DNA of 64,000 nt from Oegoconia quadripuncta (GCA_949316235.1 OX438755.1:18552151-18616150); one strand, 5' to 3'. Shown: positions 53,660 to 63,972, counted from the stretch's first letter. Notes: generated from the letters alone by a model not told the origin. Translations and numbers: made by a program.

Positions 53660-54209
53660 ATGACCTAGTATTTCTGCGGTATCTCAAAAAGCCTAATTCG
53701 CTTTACCCTTAGGAACCGGTGCACCCAAGCAGCTCTTAAACTCTGGACGAACACGCCAGGTTTAACACACTCCAAATCACTAATCAAAGCCTTCAACAAG
53801 AAGGCGGCCGGCGAAGCGCTGGCACTTAGTAGGAACAATTTACGCATTGTCACAAGGGCACTAACGGGACACTGCTGTCTGAGCAAACACATGCTCAACA
53901 TAGGGCTCCGAGAAACAGGAATGTGCAGACTTTGCCTCCTCGCAGAGGAAACACCTGCACATCTGCTGTGTGAATGTGGCCCGCTAATGCGTAAACGTAA
54001 TATCCACCTGGGCAGCCACTTATTACACCCGGATGAGATAAAAACCATCGGTGCCAGGAAAATTATCCAATTCCTCAAAGAGGCAAACCTGAGCAACGAA
54101 CTGTAGGTTAGTGGCGATCACAATAGATCGGCAACGGTCGCAGTGATACAGGTCTCCGATGACCTGAAACAGCCACACACACATACAATACAATACAATG
54201 ACCTAGTAT
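53660..54209 (+). mobile_element. 5'-truncated LINE with 12-bp target duplication
   Basis: ATGACCTAGTAT flanks the insertion at 53660-53671 and 54198-54209, and a further copy precedes it at 53650-53661. The element ends in ACAAT-repeat units. Confidence 0.8.
53669..54106 (+). pseudogene. LINE ORF2 C-terminal fragment, open frame
   Basis: An open frame of 145 codons covering the end of an RNase H-like or linker region (RNNLRIVTRALTGHCCLSKH) and the cysteine-histidine block CRLCLLAEETPAHLLCECGP, ending at a TAG. The pattern is that of R1/I-like insect LINEs. It has no start of its own because the element is 5'-truncated. Confidence 0.75.
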
Positions 54210-54485
54210 ACAAAATGACTCTTACACTTAGGTATACTGTGTCACTTAGAAATAAGTGTAAGGGGTATAATATTCTAACCTTTTCGTCACAGTACATTTT
54301 TGAAAATTTAATTTTGTAAATAAAAAATTGCGTCATTATTCATTAAAGAAAAATAATGTTTTGTTATTCATTTAAAGGGCAATGTTTTTATAATAAGACT
54401 CCCGGAGATATACAAAATCTTATTTAAAAAAAAAAGATACTCGGAAACTTATAAAGCATATTATATTTAGTTGATAATCATACCT

Positions 54486-54776
54486 GAACATGAACAGCTC
54501 GTTCGCATCTCATGAGCTTTATCCCAAAGGGGTGGTCAGAAATTTTCCAAACAATAATGTTTGATGTTCCAAACATTGAGAGTTTATGATTGAAACAACA
54601 TTCGCGTTTCACGTTATGAAATATACAGACCTGCACACGTAACAGAGAGTGAGCCCATCGCTGTTGAAAAGTGCAAATCTACAGATGTTATTTGGTGGAA
54701 AGTCCCTTAGTCGCCTTTGCTACACACACGGGAAGAGATGGGTTGGTTAGATTCCATTTATGTGCCGAAACCACAC
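54486..54776 (-). repeat. Repeat family P, inverted copy
   Basis: Reverse-oriented match to 52862-53130, including CCAACCCATCTCTTCCCGTG on the minus strand. Together with that copy it brackets the LINE insertion at 53660. Confidence 0.6.
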
Positions 54777-54937
54777 AGCACAAATATTATTGTGGCTTTT
54801 GTAATATAGACACCTGTTTTAAATAAACCATAGTTTCTTGTTTAGTATTCTCAGGGAAAAATATCTTTTGAAGAAGCAGGAGCTTAAAAAAAATTTTATT
54901 CTATTTTAAGTGTACACTGATGTTGTGTGTGTGTTGT

Positions 54938-55065
54938 GGATGTACACCAACTAAACTAAACTAAAACTAGTTTTAAAGTAGTACTGTCTCTTTCTCTGTG
55001 GAAGAGTATGATGCGACGGCACCACTCCAAAATTGGTTTTAGTTTAGTTTAGTTGGTGTACATCC
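54938..55065. mobile_element. 128-bp foldback element (MITE-like)
   Basis: The first 30 bp (GGATGTACACCAACTAAACT...) are exactly repeated in reverse complement at the right end, and similarity continues about 12 bp further. The centre is only about 45 bp. No target duplication was seen. Confidence 0.8.
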
Positions 55066-55463
55066 GAATCGACATCACTGTGTACCTACAAAATAAAGCA
55101 TTTTCGACTATTGAGTCACATCGATCCTACATCACTATCTCGATATCATTTACACCTGTAATAAGTTCATATATTTCTCAGCAGAACCCTAAAAGAGGAG
55201 TGAAATATAGGGCGGAAGTCAGTTTATCACCGTTGGAGATGCTTATCGGCTTGGAAAATGGTATGTGGCCTGTATTTGTTAGCGTTGATAAGTCGCGAAG
55301 TCAATGCTCTCGTATTAACGGGATATGGGGGAACTGCTCGATTTGCTTATTCCGTTTTTTCTCGACTGTTATTATTGTCGTCACTTTCGTTTATTGTTGT
55401 CGCTTTGAGATTGGTGTTTATTTAGCTTCTATTGGGCTTATTTCTGTGCCTCCTGTGAATTGA
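55053..55463 (+). other. Open frame of 136 codons, no recognised family
   Basis: It begins inside the right arm of the foldback element and includes one hydrophobic stretch (FFSTVIIVVTFVYCC). There are no recognised motifs and no promoter or splice evidence. It could be part of an unknown repeat or chance. Confidence 0.15.
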
Positions 55464-55475
55464 AATACGATTTAA

Positions 55476-55957
55476 TAATAAGGTTCCAGTGGACATTCAA
55501 AATTTACCTTTAAATAAACCATCATAAAACAGACATTATTTACCAAATGCTATTATAAAATTTCTGATTATCTGGATGATAAGCAAGCATGGACATATTT
55601 TAATTTTTCAATTGACATTTGAATTCACGATTGTCATTTTAAATGTTCAATGTCTACCACTGTTTATTAAGATAGTTATAGGTGACTGTACTAACAAAGA
55701 TGGACCTTATTGTCTGGAAAAATAAATGATTTATTATTATTATTATAGACCGCTCGGCGATATTCAGTCTAATTATACAGTATAATACAATTGTAACCCA
55801 AACTTATTTAAAAGAGCAACCCTTGAGTTTCTTGCTCGTTCTTCTCTAGGGAATCAGCTTTGTGAATGAGCAATAATGTCAAAAACTTTAATAATAAGAT
55901 AAAGAATGTGAAGTTTTCAAGTGATAATTTTTATCCTACGAAATAAATATTTTTTTG
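55476..55957 (+). mobile_element. LINE-R 3' end carrying another LINE tail
   Basis: GTTCCAGTGGACATTCAAAA and ATCTGGATGATAAGCAAGCA at the left; the AGCAACCCTTGAGTTTCTTG and CCTACGAAATAAATATTTTT end at the right. Between about 55615 and 55748 a sequence ending in AATAAATGA plus TTA units interrupts it. Confidence 0.7.
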
Positions 55958-56240
55958 AGGTGCATTGATTAAAAAACCATCATTGTGTAGATTTTAAATT
56001 TTAAAATATCAAAAAGTCAGGTTAAGCGTTTATGTCAACTTTAATGTGTACAAAACATAAACATACTTCGTTATTTTCACAAACAAATTATATACCTAAA
56101 AGAAAGAAAGCAAGAAAATAGTTTCTTCACCACTTAAAACACATAACAATGAGGTTATTACATTTTTACATTATTACAATGACCTTTTACATTATTAAGA
56201 CCTATTAAAAAAGTAACAAAAGAACTAGGCTATGATTTGC

Positions 56241-56340
56241 CTAAATTGCATAAATTTGCATAAATTTGTATAAATTAGCATAAATTAGTATAAATTTGCA
56301 TAAATTTGTATAAACTAGGATAAATTTGCGTAAATATTGC
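56241..56340. repeat. 10-bp tandem repeat (10 units)
   Basis: Units of the form TAAATTTGCA with variants at two positions. The left flank AGAACTAGGCTATGATTTGC reappears at about 56749 with only one short unit behind it. Confidence 0.85.
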
Positions 56341-56344
56341 TTTG

Positions 56345-56950
56345 TGTGTTTTATATAAAAATTGAAATTGTAATGATCAATAAATTAAAATTGGTTTTTT
56401 GCCTCCTTAGATTACGTATGTAACAGTGGTGAGCACAGCGTTTTATCACAGGATAGGCAGGATAATTGCTATTAATTGAGAAAAAATACAACTACAAAAT
56501 AATAATTTACTCTTAAACAATTTTCAGAACTCTTTAGAACATTTTTCTGTTCACATAGCTGTCTTGAAATTGCATTTCGAGGAAAGCTTACAATTTACTA
56601 GGGTAGGCAATGCCTTTTAGCTTGTGTGGAGGGCACCACTGATATATAATATATACCTTTAGGTTGTTGTGGTCTGTCACGAGGATGACGTAATCGCTAA
56701 AGCGACCAAACCGCCAATAATAAATAAAGCAATTAATAAACTAACAAGAACTAGGCTATGATTTGCATAGATATTGCAGTGTGCCGCAGTAGTGCAAGGG
56801 TGGCATCGCTTATGATTAGGATATCTCTAACTAAGCCAATTTAGGAGTATAATCAATAGTACTACCCAAAGGCGCAAAGAAGGTCATGATGTTGTATATG
56901 TGTTAACACAAATAGTTAAATTAGTCACTCAATTGAAGGTAGGTGGTTGT
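56345..56950. other. Unassigned sequence
   Basis: Apart from the repeated GAACTAGGCTATGATTTGC at 56749, no recognisable feature. Confidence 0.3.
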
Positions 56951-56959
56951 GTTCCTAAC

Positions 56960-57127
56960 GCTAAAGTGTTCCCAGGTCCTCTCTACTGCCGAGGAAGGTC
57001 GCCGCGGGGTTTTAGTGGGTATCCCTCCCATCAGGGAGGGGAGTCCCACATAACCGTCTCGCCGTCCCCCAGGCGAGCGGTACGCGTCATGCGTTTACCC
57101 GCGCGTAAAAAAAAAAATAAAAAAAAA
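56960..57127 (+). mobile_element. LINE 3' end, GC-rich
   Basis: CGCGGGGTTTTAGTGGGTAT, CCCCAGGCGAGCGGTACGCG and CATGCGTTTACCC followed by poly-A. I recognise this as a common insect LINE 3' UTR; the coding region is absent. Confidence 0.6.
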
Positions 57128-57289
57128 TGTGTTTGCTTATGACGGACAATTTCGCTTGCATAAATTAAAAGCGACTACAAAACTGCAACTGACTTTGATA
57201 AAACATATCTAAGAACCACGTCTAGAAAACCAGCATTCAAATAAAAAAAAACACATTTAAATCGGTTCATGCTATTGTATATGGCTGAT

Positions 57290-57445
57290 TTAGGTGATAC
57301 AGTTTATGCTATTTTACCAACTAATTTACTTACCCTAATCATTGCAAATAAATGTATTCTATTCTATTCATTTTATCTTTATTTTCTATATTCTATTCTT
57401 CTATTCTTCTCTATTCTATTCTATTCTATATTTTCTATTTAAGAG
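57290..57445 (+). mobile_element. Retrotransposon 3' end expanding into TATTC microsatellite
   Basis: ATTGCAAATAAATGTATTCT followed by about 80 bp of degenerate TATTC and TTCTATT units. Confidence 0.55.
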
Positions 57446-57714
57446 CCACAGACACATGCTCATAGCGGTCAAAGTTATAATACCCCACTTTTTGCGTCGG
57501 GGGTAACTGCTCAGAGCGGGATGCTTTGGATACTAGCGTGGTACCCCACGCAATGAGGTTCCCTCTGGGCAGTGCAGGCTCCTATATTGCAGAAATATCC
57601 TCCATCCAATTTGTGATTACCCATACAAAGTAATGTGTGGCGGACTATGGTAACTTCCTTACAGGAGGGAAGGCCTATAAATATAAATATATATTTAATA
57701 AAAATAAATATAAA

Positions 57715-57795
57715 TAATATATATATATATAATAATAATATATAATAATAATATATAATAATAATATATAATAATAATATATAATAATAATATAA
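57715..57795. repeat. 13-bp AT satellite
   Basis: The unit ATATAATAATAAT is repeated about five times, preceded by a short TA run. Confidence 0.85.
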
Positions 57796-57819
57796 TTTAT
57801 ATTTATAAAATATAAATTG

Positions 57820-58285
57820 CAGAGCCTTGAACACCGTCGCAAAGTCGCCTGTCTCTCAGTTTTTTACAGGATACATTTCGGGGAGTGTGCGTTGGAATTA
57901 CATAATCTTATTCCACCGTCACCCTTCCATCTTCGGACCACTAGGCGTGGGGAGGGATTCCACCCGTATATAGTTAATATACCGAACATTCGCACTAAGA
58001 AGTTCGATTCTTCATTCATCATCGTAGTGGTAGAGCCACGCTGTAAGCTATTAGCTTGCAGCATGAATGGGCCGGCTCGACCGGGGAAGTACCACCCTCT
58101 CGCAGAAGACCGACGTCTGAGTAGTGGCATTTTGCCACTGCGCTTCGTCCGGTGAGCGAGGGCGCCGGAGGCCCACCTTCCAGTCTCTCTCCAGAATGGT
58201 AGCGGTATTTAAAGAGTTAGTACTCCAGGAGGGTACCAGCACTATTAGTGCTGGAGAATCCCTCATCGCTCAGGCTGCCCTACTT
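57820..58285 (+). pseudogene. LINE-H ORF2 C-terminal fragment and adjoining repeat
   Basis: The frame reads LEHRRKVACLSVFYRIHFGE and LHNLIPPSPFHLRTTR, the segment of CR1/RTE-like ORF2 just before the NSLP motif. It breaks down after FDSSFII. From about 58060 another repeat (TGAATGGGCCGGCTCGACCG, GAGGGCGCCGGAGGCCCACC) follows. Confidence 0.6.
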
Positions 58286-58298
58286 ATTCTGGGGTGGA

Positions 58299-58429
58299 CA
58301 CCTTCCTCAAAGGCCGGCAACGCATCTGTGACCCTTTTGGTGTTGCGGGTGCCCATGGGCGGCGGTGTTTGCTTTCCATCAGGTGACCCGCATGCTCGTT
58401 TGTCGCCCTCTCATATAAAAAAAAAAAAA
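58299..58429 (+). mobile_element. LINE-G 3' end
   Basis: CCTTCCTCAAAGGCCGGCAA through the GC-rich 3' UTR to a long A run. Confidence 0.8.
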
Positions 58430-58437
58430 TCATCCGA

Positions 58438-58625
58438 ACAGCCAAGGCATGGAACTCCCTTCCGGCGTCAGTCTTTCCTGAATCCTACAACCTTGGGATC
58501 TTCAAGAGCAGAGTGAATAGGCATTTACTGAGATCGCGTGCTTCATCTCCGACCACATCGTCACTTTCCATCAGGTGAGATTGTGGTCAAACGCGTATCC
58601 AGTCAATCATAAAAAAAAAAAAAAA
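58438..58625 (+). mobile_element. LINE-F 3' end
   Basis: GCCAAGGCATGGAACTCCCT, TTCCTGAATCCTACAACCTT, CACTTTCCATCAGGTGAGAT and a long A run. The best copy for comparison with the SINE-A tail. Confidence 0.8.
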
Positions 58626-58668
58626 TATCCCTGCAGTGGGATGTTTACGGGCTGACATGATGATACAA
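58626..58668 (+). mobile_element. SINE-C 3' fragment
   Basis: TATCCCTGCAGTGGGATGTT and ACGGGCTGA, directly attached to the LINE-F poly-A. Confidence 0.6.
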
Positions 58669-58669
58669 A

Positions 58670-59312
58670 GTAAACCATTCTTAAATCAAGTTTAGTACGG
58701 AAATCAAACAATTTTCGGCTGAATTCGGTTATGGTTCCTAGTGGAAAGTTGTTCGTAATGAGTTTTTTTTTTATATGAGAGGGCGGCAAACGAGCATACG
58801 GGTCACCTGATGGAAAGCAATCACCGCCGCCCATGGACACCCGCAACACCAAAAGGGTCACAGATGCGTTGCCGGCCTTTGAGGAAGGTGTAGGCTCGTT
58901 TCTTGAAGGTTCCAATGTCGTACTCGTTCGGGAATACCGCTGCCGGAAGTCCGTTCCACAGGGTGGTCGTACGTGGTAGGAAGTTTCTTGAGAAACGTAC
59001 AGTGGTAGACTTCCACTCATCCAGGTGATGGAAATTTAATTTTCGGCGAGAAGTGTATCGGTTAAATTGAGCAGCGGGTATTAGCTCGAACAGTTCTTCA
59101 GAACACTCCCCATGAAATATGCTACAGAGAATGCAGAGGGACGCGACGTCTCTTCGCAACGCCAGAGGATCCAGTCGGTCAGTGAGACTCTCTTGGCCGA
59201 CAATTCGGACTGCGCGACGTTGAATGCGGTCAAAAGGAAGAAGCTGGTACTTGTGACCAGTAAACTGGATTTACACGAATTAAATTTCACCATCAGTTTA
59301 CTTTGTATGGAC
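58670..59312. repeat. Repeat family D copy split by LINE-G
   Basis: ATACAAAGTAAACC at the left has an inverted counterpart AGTTTACTTTGTAT at 59298-59311. GGCTGAATTCGGTTATGGTT precedes the insertion and TTTACACGAATTAAATTTCA follows it. It may be an inverted-repeat element, but the third copy (38481) lacks these ends. Confidence 0.4.
58763..59261 (-). mobile_element. LINE-G 3' end with ORF2 C terminus, longest copy
   Basis: Minus-strand frame from about 59260: [60 protein letters not shown] and a stop at 58821, then the 3' UTR and poly-A. The frame is continuous for about 146 codons, so this copy is relatively young. It lacks the reverse-transcriptase core. Confidence 0.85.
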
Positions 59313-59430
59313 AATCGAAAAAAAAATCGAATTCTGTATATGGTTCCTTGGGGAAAGTTGTTCGTAATCAAGAGTGACGTCACCAGATGATGGGAATTAC
59401 ACGAATTCAAATTCACCCGCCTACGACATA
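59313..59430. repeat. Repeat family D, adjacent copy
   Basis: TATATGGTTCCTTGGGGAAA, TTGTTCGTAATCAAGAGTGA and GAATTACACGAATTCAAATT follow directly behind the previous copy in the same orientation. Confidence 0.45.
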
Positions 59431-59431
59431 T

Positions 59432-59738
59432 GTTTTTTTTTACGACATAATATGTTAAGTGAAGATGAGGTCGAAGGTGGAAGCGTACTGACCCGGAAAC
59501 CCCAACACATTTGGGGGACTGGCTATCTTATCTCTGACAACCGGAACACAACAATGATATTATAACATTGCTGCTTGGCGGCAGATTTAGATTTGATGGT
59601 GGTACCTAACCCGGCGGACATTTTAAATGCCCTACCACCAACCAAACCGAGTACTTAAACATGTACCCCGATGGGGATCGAACACGCGACCTCCGAATCG
59701 TAAACCCAATGTTGTTTACATTGAGCCACGGAGGTGGT
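59432..59738 (-). mobile_element. SINE-A copy with replaced 3' end
   Basis: Head and body are typical. The last ~35 bp before the poly-T are replaced by TACGACATAATATG. Confidence 0.8.
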
Positions 59739-59974
59739 AAAAGAGGCGGTACATGTATCATGTAAGTACTCCGGCAAACAAATAAATAAGTTATTTACGA
59801 GCTAGCTCCTACGAAACTATGATCATTATCTTAGAAACTGGATCTAATATCGTTAATCTCTTTCGAGTTCTAACAACTATCAACAACAACATCTTGTCCT
59901 AGTTAATTTGTTTACTGAGATTTATTTACGGCCTTCCAAGAACTATATATAGGATTTTGTCCTGGTATTATTAT

Positions 59975-60323
59975 GTTCTGAAGAATTGTTCGAGCTAATA
60001 CCCGCTGCTCAATTTAACCGATACACTTCTCGCGCGAAAATTAAATTTCCATCCACATCACCGGGATGAGTGGAAGTCTACCACTGTACGTTTCTCAAGG
60101 AACTTCTTACCACGTACAACCACCCTGTGGAACGGTCTTCCGGCAGCGGTATTCCCGAACGAGTACGACATTGGAACCTTTAAGAAACGAGCCTACACCT
60201 TCCTCAAAGGCCGGCAACGCATCTGTGACCCTTTTGGTGTTGCGGGTGTCCAAGGGCGGCGGTGATTGCTTTCCATCAGGTGACCCGCATGCTCGTTTGC
60301 CGCCCTCTCATATAAAAAAAAAA
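59975..60323 (+). mobile_element. LINE-G 3' end
   Basis: Starts at GTTCTGAAGAATTGTTCGAG and runs to poly-A. The ORF2 end is frameshifted near 60033 by additional bases (CTCGCGCGAAAATT). Confidence 0.8.
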
Positions 60324-60370
60324 CATATGTGACGCAAATGTGAAAACACATTATCTAATAAAAATTAAAC

Positions 60371-60885
60371 ATAAAGTAAAAAAAAAAGTTTTTTTTGTAA
60401 ATATACAATGGCACATTCAAAATAATCAGTATTTACATTTTTTAAGCTACTGCTTTTTGTAATGTTAAAGTTACTTGCATGTAATGTATTTGATATTATG
60501 ATTTAACAGTAATTAATGTTATCGACTTGAATTATGTAAATGAATTTAGTATCCAAAAAAATAATTATTACCGTAATGGTTTTAAGATTTATAGATATTT
60601 GCATGCTGCTATCAGTGGCTGAATAGGCGATAGAACCAGTACTGAAACATCTTATAATGTACCCTATTCAATAGCAAATAAATCATTTGTATTTGTTCAA
60701 AAAGCAACTTCCCCCGAGACGAACAAGCAAGAAACTCGAAGGGTTGCTTTTTCAAAACTGGTTTTTATATTTCAAAAGCGTACGATTGTGAAACGAGTTG
60801 GTTACGTCCATGGATGACTATCATCCAAATAGTCTGATATTTTATAACATGCTTCTTAAAAACTTTCTGTTTTATAGTGTGTAGT
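60371..60885 (-). mobile_element. LINE-R-related 3' end interrupted by another LINE tail
   Basis: Outer parts (60371-60455 and 60693-60885) carry AAGCTACTGCTT, AACAAGCAAGAAACTCGAAG and ATCATCCAAATAGTCTGATA. The insertion ends with AATAGCAAATAAATCATTTG on the plus strand. Confidence 0.55.
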
Positions 60886-61096
60886 ATATTGCGGAGTTTG
60901 TTTTAATAAAAAAAAATAATGGTGAACAAACACCGCAATGTACTCGGCATTCGATCAAACGTTCTTTGATCGAACGTTTTTCGGACTAGTGTAATTTGGT
61001 ACACCATCATACATCCGGTATTATACATCAACGGGAACCTAATTAAAAAAAAAGTGCATATCCCTCTGAATGAATTACTGATTTTGAGGAGTCGGC

Positions 61097-61320
61097 TTTT
61101 TTTTTGTATGGACAACGGGTTGGTTCTTGACCTCAATCACACCTGATGTTAAGTGAAGATGAGGTCGAAGGTGGAAGCCTAATGACCCCGAAACCCCAAC
61201 ACATTTGGGGGACTGGCTATCTTATCTCTGAAAACCGGAACACCACAATGCTATTAACATTGCTGCTTGGCGGCAGATTTAGATAAGATGGACCATGTTT
61301 ACATTGAGCTACGGAGGCGG
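61097..61320 (-). mobile_element. SINE-A copy with internal deletion
   Basis: Tail and most of the body are present. The sequence then jumps from AGATTTAGATAAGATGG to the last 25 bp of the head (TGTTTACATTGAGCTACGGA). Confidence 0.85.
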
Positions 61321-61432
61321 CTTCCATGAACTGCAAGTTTATCTTTATTTGTTGTCTGTAGGTATATCATGTCAGTTGCCATTTTTCCTAAATAATTTTA
61401 TTGTTTGTTTGTAAACGGTTTATTGTACAAAA

Positions 61433-61598
61433 ATAGCAATGTTTATAGCATTGTTGTGTTCAGACTGTCAGAGATAAGATAGCCAGTTCAGCCAGAAATA
61501 TTTGGGTTTCCGGGTCAGTAGGCTTCCACCTTCGGCCTCATCTTCACTTAACATCAGGTGTGATTGAGGTCAAATGCTAACCCGTTGTGAAAAAAAAA
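61433..61598 (+). mobile_element. 5'-truncated SINE-A
   Basis: Starts at AGCAATGTTTATAGCATTGT and runs to the end of the tail and poly-A. Confidence 0.8.
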
Positions 61599-61692
61599 GG
61601 CGATACATTAATTTTACATAGATACAGAGTATGAGTGCAACGGCGGACTTATCCCATAGAGGGATGTCTTCCAGTCAACCAATTGTTATTAT

Positions 61693-61812
61693 TATCAATC
61701 AATCAAATACGCTTTATTGTTTAAATAAGGAAGGTACATTTAAATATCTTATAGAAACTATAAATTAGGCGGCCTTATCGCCAACAGCGATCTCTTCCAG
61801 GCTAACCTATTA
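61693..61812 (-). mobile_element. LINE-E 3' end
   Basis: TTGAT-type tail, reversed CAATAAAGCG, and GGCGGCCTTATCGCC with AGCGATCTCTTCCAG on the plus strand. Confidence 0.65.
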
Positions 61813-61814
61813 TC

Positions 61815-62305
61815 ACAGAATTCAATACGAGTAATTAAGTTGGTTAGCACAAATAATTTCTTAATGGTTAAGTTGTTTTTATTAATATTTTCCACCCAAT
61901 TTTCTGCTAACATGTCACTTTTTCAAAATGGCACCCTTTCTCCACCAACAAAACCTATTTATTGCCAGTTATATATAACACTAACCGGACTAGAGTCCGG
62001 AATTCAATGCAAATGGACCGTGAAGGATCTTATTGTGATCCCAACCATAATATTTCGTTGATCCCGACTAAAAAGGCCCTCTTCCACAGATAATGTTATA
62101 ACATGAAAGGTTTGCACTATAAAATTCTATGAAGGTTGAATAATTCAGTTTTTTCGGACATTTTATAGTGGGGTCCGGAACAATTTTCGGATGTTTTGAT
62201 AGCATAAAAGTATTTTATGGAGTTTATTATGGATAGAGGTTGTTGTAGGATGTTATTGTTGTGAAAGCCATAACAAATTGTTTTATCAGGAGGAGTTATT
62301 ATCCA
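61815..62305. other. Unassigned AT-rich sequence
   Basis: No repeat family recognised; a 73-codon plus-strand frame ending at 62061 has no known motif. Confidence 0.3.
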
Positions 62306-62309
62306 TCCA

Positions 62310-62435
62310 TTTTATTATCCACCTTTGTATTCTATGCTTCCCTGCTTGTTGTAACACTTGCACGCCTCAGAACCATACGATGTCACAGACAAGGTCCTCA
62401 AACATTTGATATTTTTGCCATCGACGCGCTAAGAC
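62310..62435 (+). mobile_element. LINE-J 3' end
   Basis: GATGTCACAGACAAGGTCCT and TTGCCATCGACGCGCTAAGA parallel the end of 6859-7129. Confidence 0.5.
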
Positions 62436-62455
62436 CGAGTTCATCTTGTTTCTTA

Positions 62456-63235
62456 CTAGCAGGTGGTGTCCCACTGCTGGGCAAAGGCCTCATCAATTTT
62501 TTTGTCACATGTCTCTGTCCAGTGCAATATCTCTCTATTCTTTGCTGAAAAACTCCAGCTCATCGCGCCATCGCTTTTTGGGCCTACCTCTGCTGCGCCT
62601 GCTGTCCTGTGGATCCAATCGGTGCATATCCTGGCCCATTTTTCCTGAGGCATCCTGCAGAGGTGAGCCGCCCAATCCCATTTTAATTCAGCAGCTTTCC
62701 GTTGCCATTGCAGTTCCGAACTCGGTCAATTCTCTTTACTCCGAGAATGCTGCGCTCCATTGCCCGCTGGCAAAACGCGAGTTTGAACTTTTGTGACTAG
62801 GATAACGATCAGGTTTGAGCACTGTAGGTTAGGATGGGCAGGATATATACATATCGACGAGTTTGTGCTTGAGCGCCAAAGGAAGATCTCCTTTCATTAA
62901 ATTCTTCGTGGACCAGAGCTCCTCCAGGCACTTTCGACGCAAGACTTCTGTGTCTTGCCGGTTGCTAAAGGAGACTAGCTGGCTCAGATAAATATTCTCG
63001 TCGACATAGTCTATTTCCGACTCCCAATATATCTACCGTGACCCAATGTTTCGTGTTATTTGTCATAACCTTTGTTTTCGACCAATTCATGTAATCTAGC
63101 GGCTTGCGGCGTTGAGATCTTCTAGCATATTTTGCAATTCGTGTGTTGTTGATGCGAAAAGAACAATGCCATCGGCGAAACGAAGGTGTGTTAACTTTTT
63201 CCGCCGATTTCAATACCTTTCGATCGCCATATGAC
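62456..63235 (-). pseudogene. RTE-clade ORF2 remnant with altered active site
   Basis: Minus-strand frames, broken by several shifts and stops, read in order LRFADGIVLFAS (the FADD box with G for the second D), THELQNMLEDLNAAS, LDYMNWSKTKVMTNN, LALKHKLVDMYILPILTYSA, AMERSILGVKRIDRVRN, MPQEKWARICTDWIHR and finally EAFAQQWDTTC with a stop. This is the second half of an RTE-type ORF2, from the catalytic box to its end. The changed aspartate and the shifts show it is inactive. Confidence 0.75.
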
Positions 63236-63258
63236 CGTCAAAGTTTTAAAGACCTCTT

Positions 63259-63440
63259 CGAAAGAAAGAAAGAAAGAAAAAAAAGTATTTATTGCCAACA
63301 AATACAGAAAATTTGGTAGGTATAACGTTTTGCATAATTAAATGTATTTGTGGCAAAGGGATTGGGCGTCAACATTTGCTGCCAATTGTCGTATGGCAAT
63401 TGACAGCGCTGGTTTTCAGCGCAACCCCTCTCTCACTTAA
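63259..63440 (-). mobile_element. LINE-M-related 3' end with TTTC tail
   Basis: GAAA units at the left (63259-63280), a reversed AATAAATAC signal, and GCTGGTTTTCAGCGCAACCC. The tail unit differs from the TATC of the other copies. Confidence 0.5.
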
Positions 63441-63565
63441 GTTTTCAAAATAAAACAACACAGTCAGGCGCGTTCCCACATACACTTATATGTGTGAGGA
63501 AAAAAAAAGAGTACTGGTGAATACTTTAGGAGAGAGAAGGTTACCGTGGTGAACGGTGAACCGTG

Positions 63566-63650
63566 GATATTGTTTCAATCATTAAACTTTTAGTGTTTGG
63601 GATACCTCTGACCACTCTATTTGAGATAAAGGTCGTGACGTTATAAACGA
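63566..63650 (+). repeat. Repeat family P fragment
   Basis: TTTCAATCATTAAACTTTTA, GTTTGGGATACCTCTGACCA and GATAAAGGTCGTGACGTTAT match 53025-53130. Confidence 0.55.
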
Positions 63651-63659
63651 ATCAGCACA

Positions 63660-63970
63660 CGATTATAGTGACACTACTGGTAATGTTACTGGTGTATGGT
63701 TACCTGTAACCGACCACAGGGCGGTACCAGGAATGTAAATACAACGAGACTAGATTAATAGGTATGCTGGAAGCTTTATGGTCGTAATGTGGTAGCGTGT
63801 ACAAGCACTCTCTGTACTATATGGTAAACCATCGCTTGACCTATAGAGGGTACATAAATACACAGAATATCCGGTTGAATTTGATATACGTAAAATTAAA
63901 CTACATTAGAACATCTTTCATGAAACTAGTACGATGTAACGACCTAGTATACGAAGTGTAATTAAAATTA
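63660..63970. other. Unassigned sequence
   Basis: No recognisable repeat family or gene. It contains GACCTAGTATAC (63941-63952), the same 12-mer found next to the LINE at 54199. Confidence 0.3.
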
Positions 63971-63972
63971 TA

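Noticed and set aside
55053..55463. Host gene of 136 codons
   Set aside because: It starts inside a foldback element, has no recognised domain, and shows no splice or promoter signal. Listed only as an open frame.
58670..59312. Repeat family D as an inverted-repeat transposon
   Set aside because: The 14-bp inverted ends are present in this copy only and no target duplication was found.
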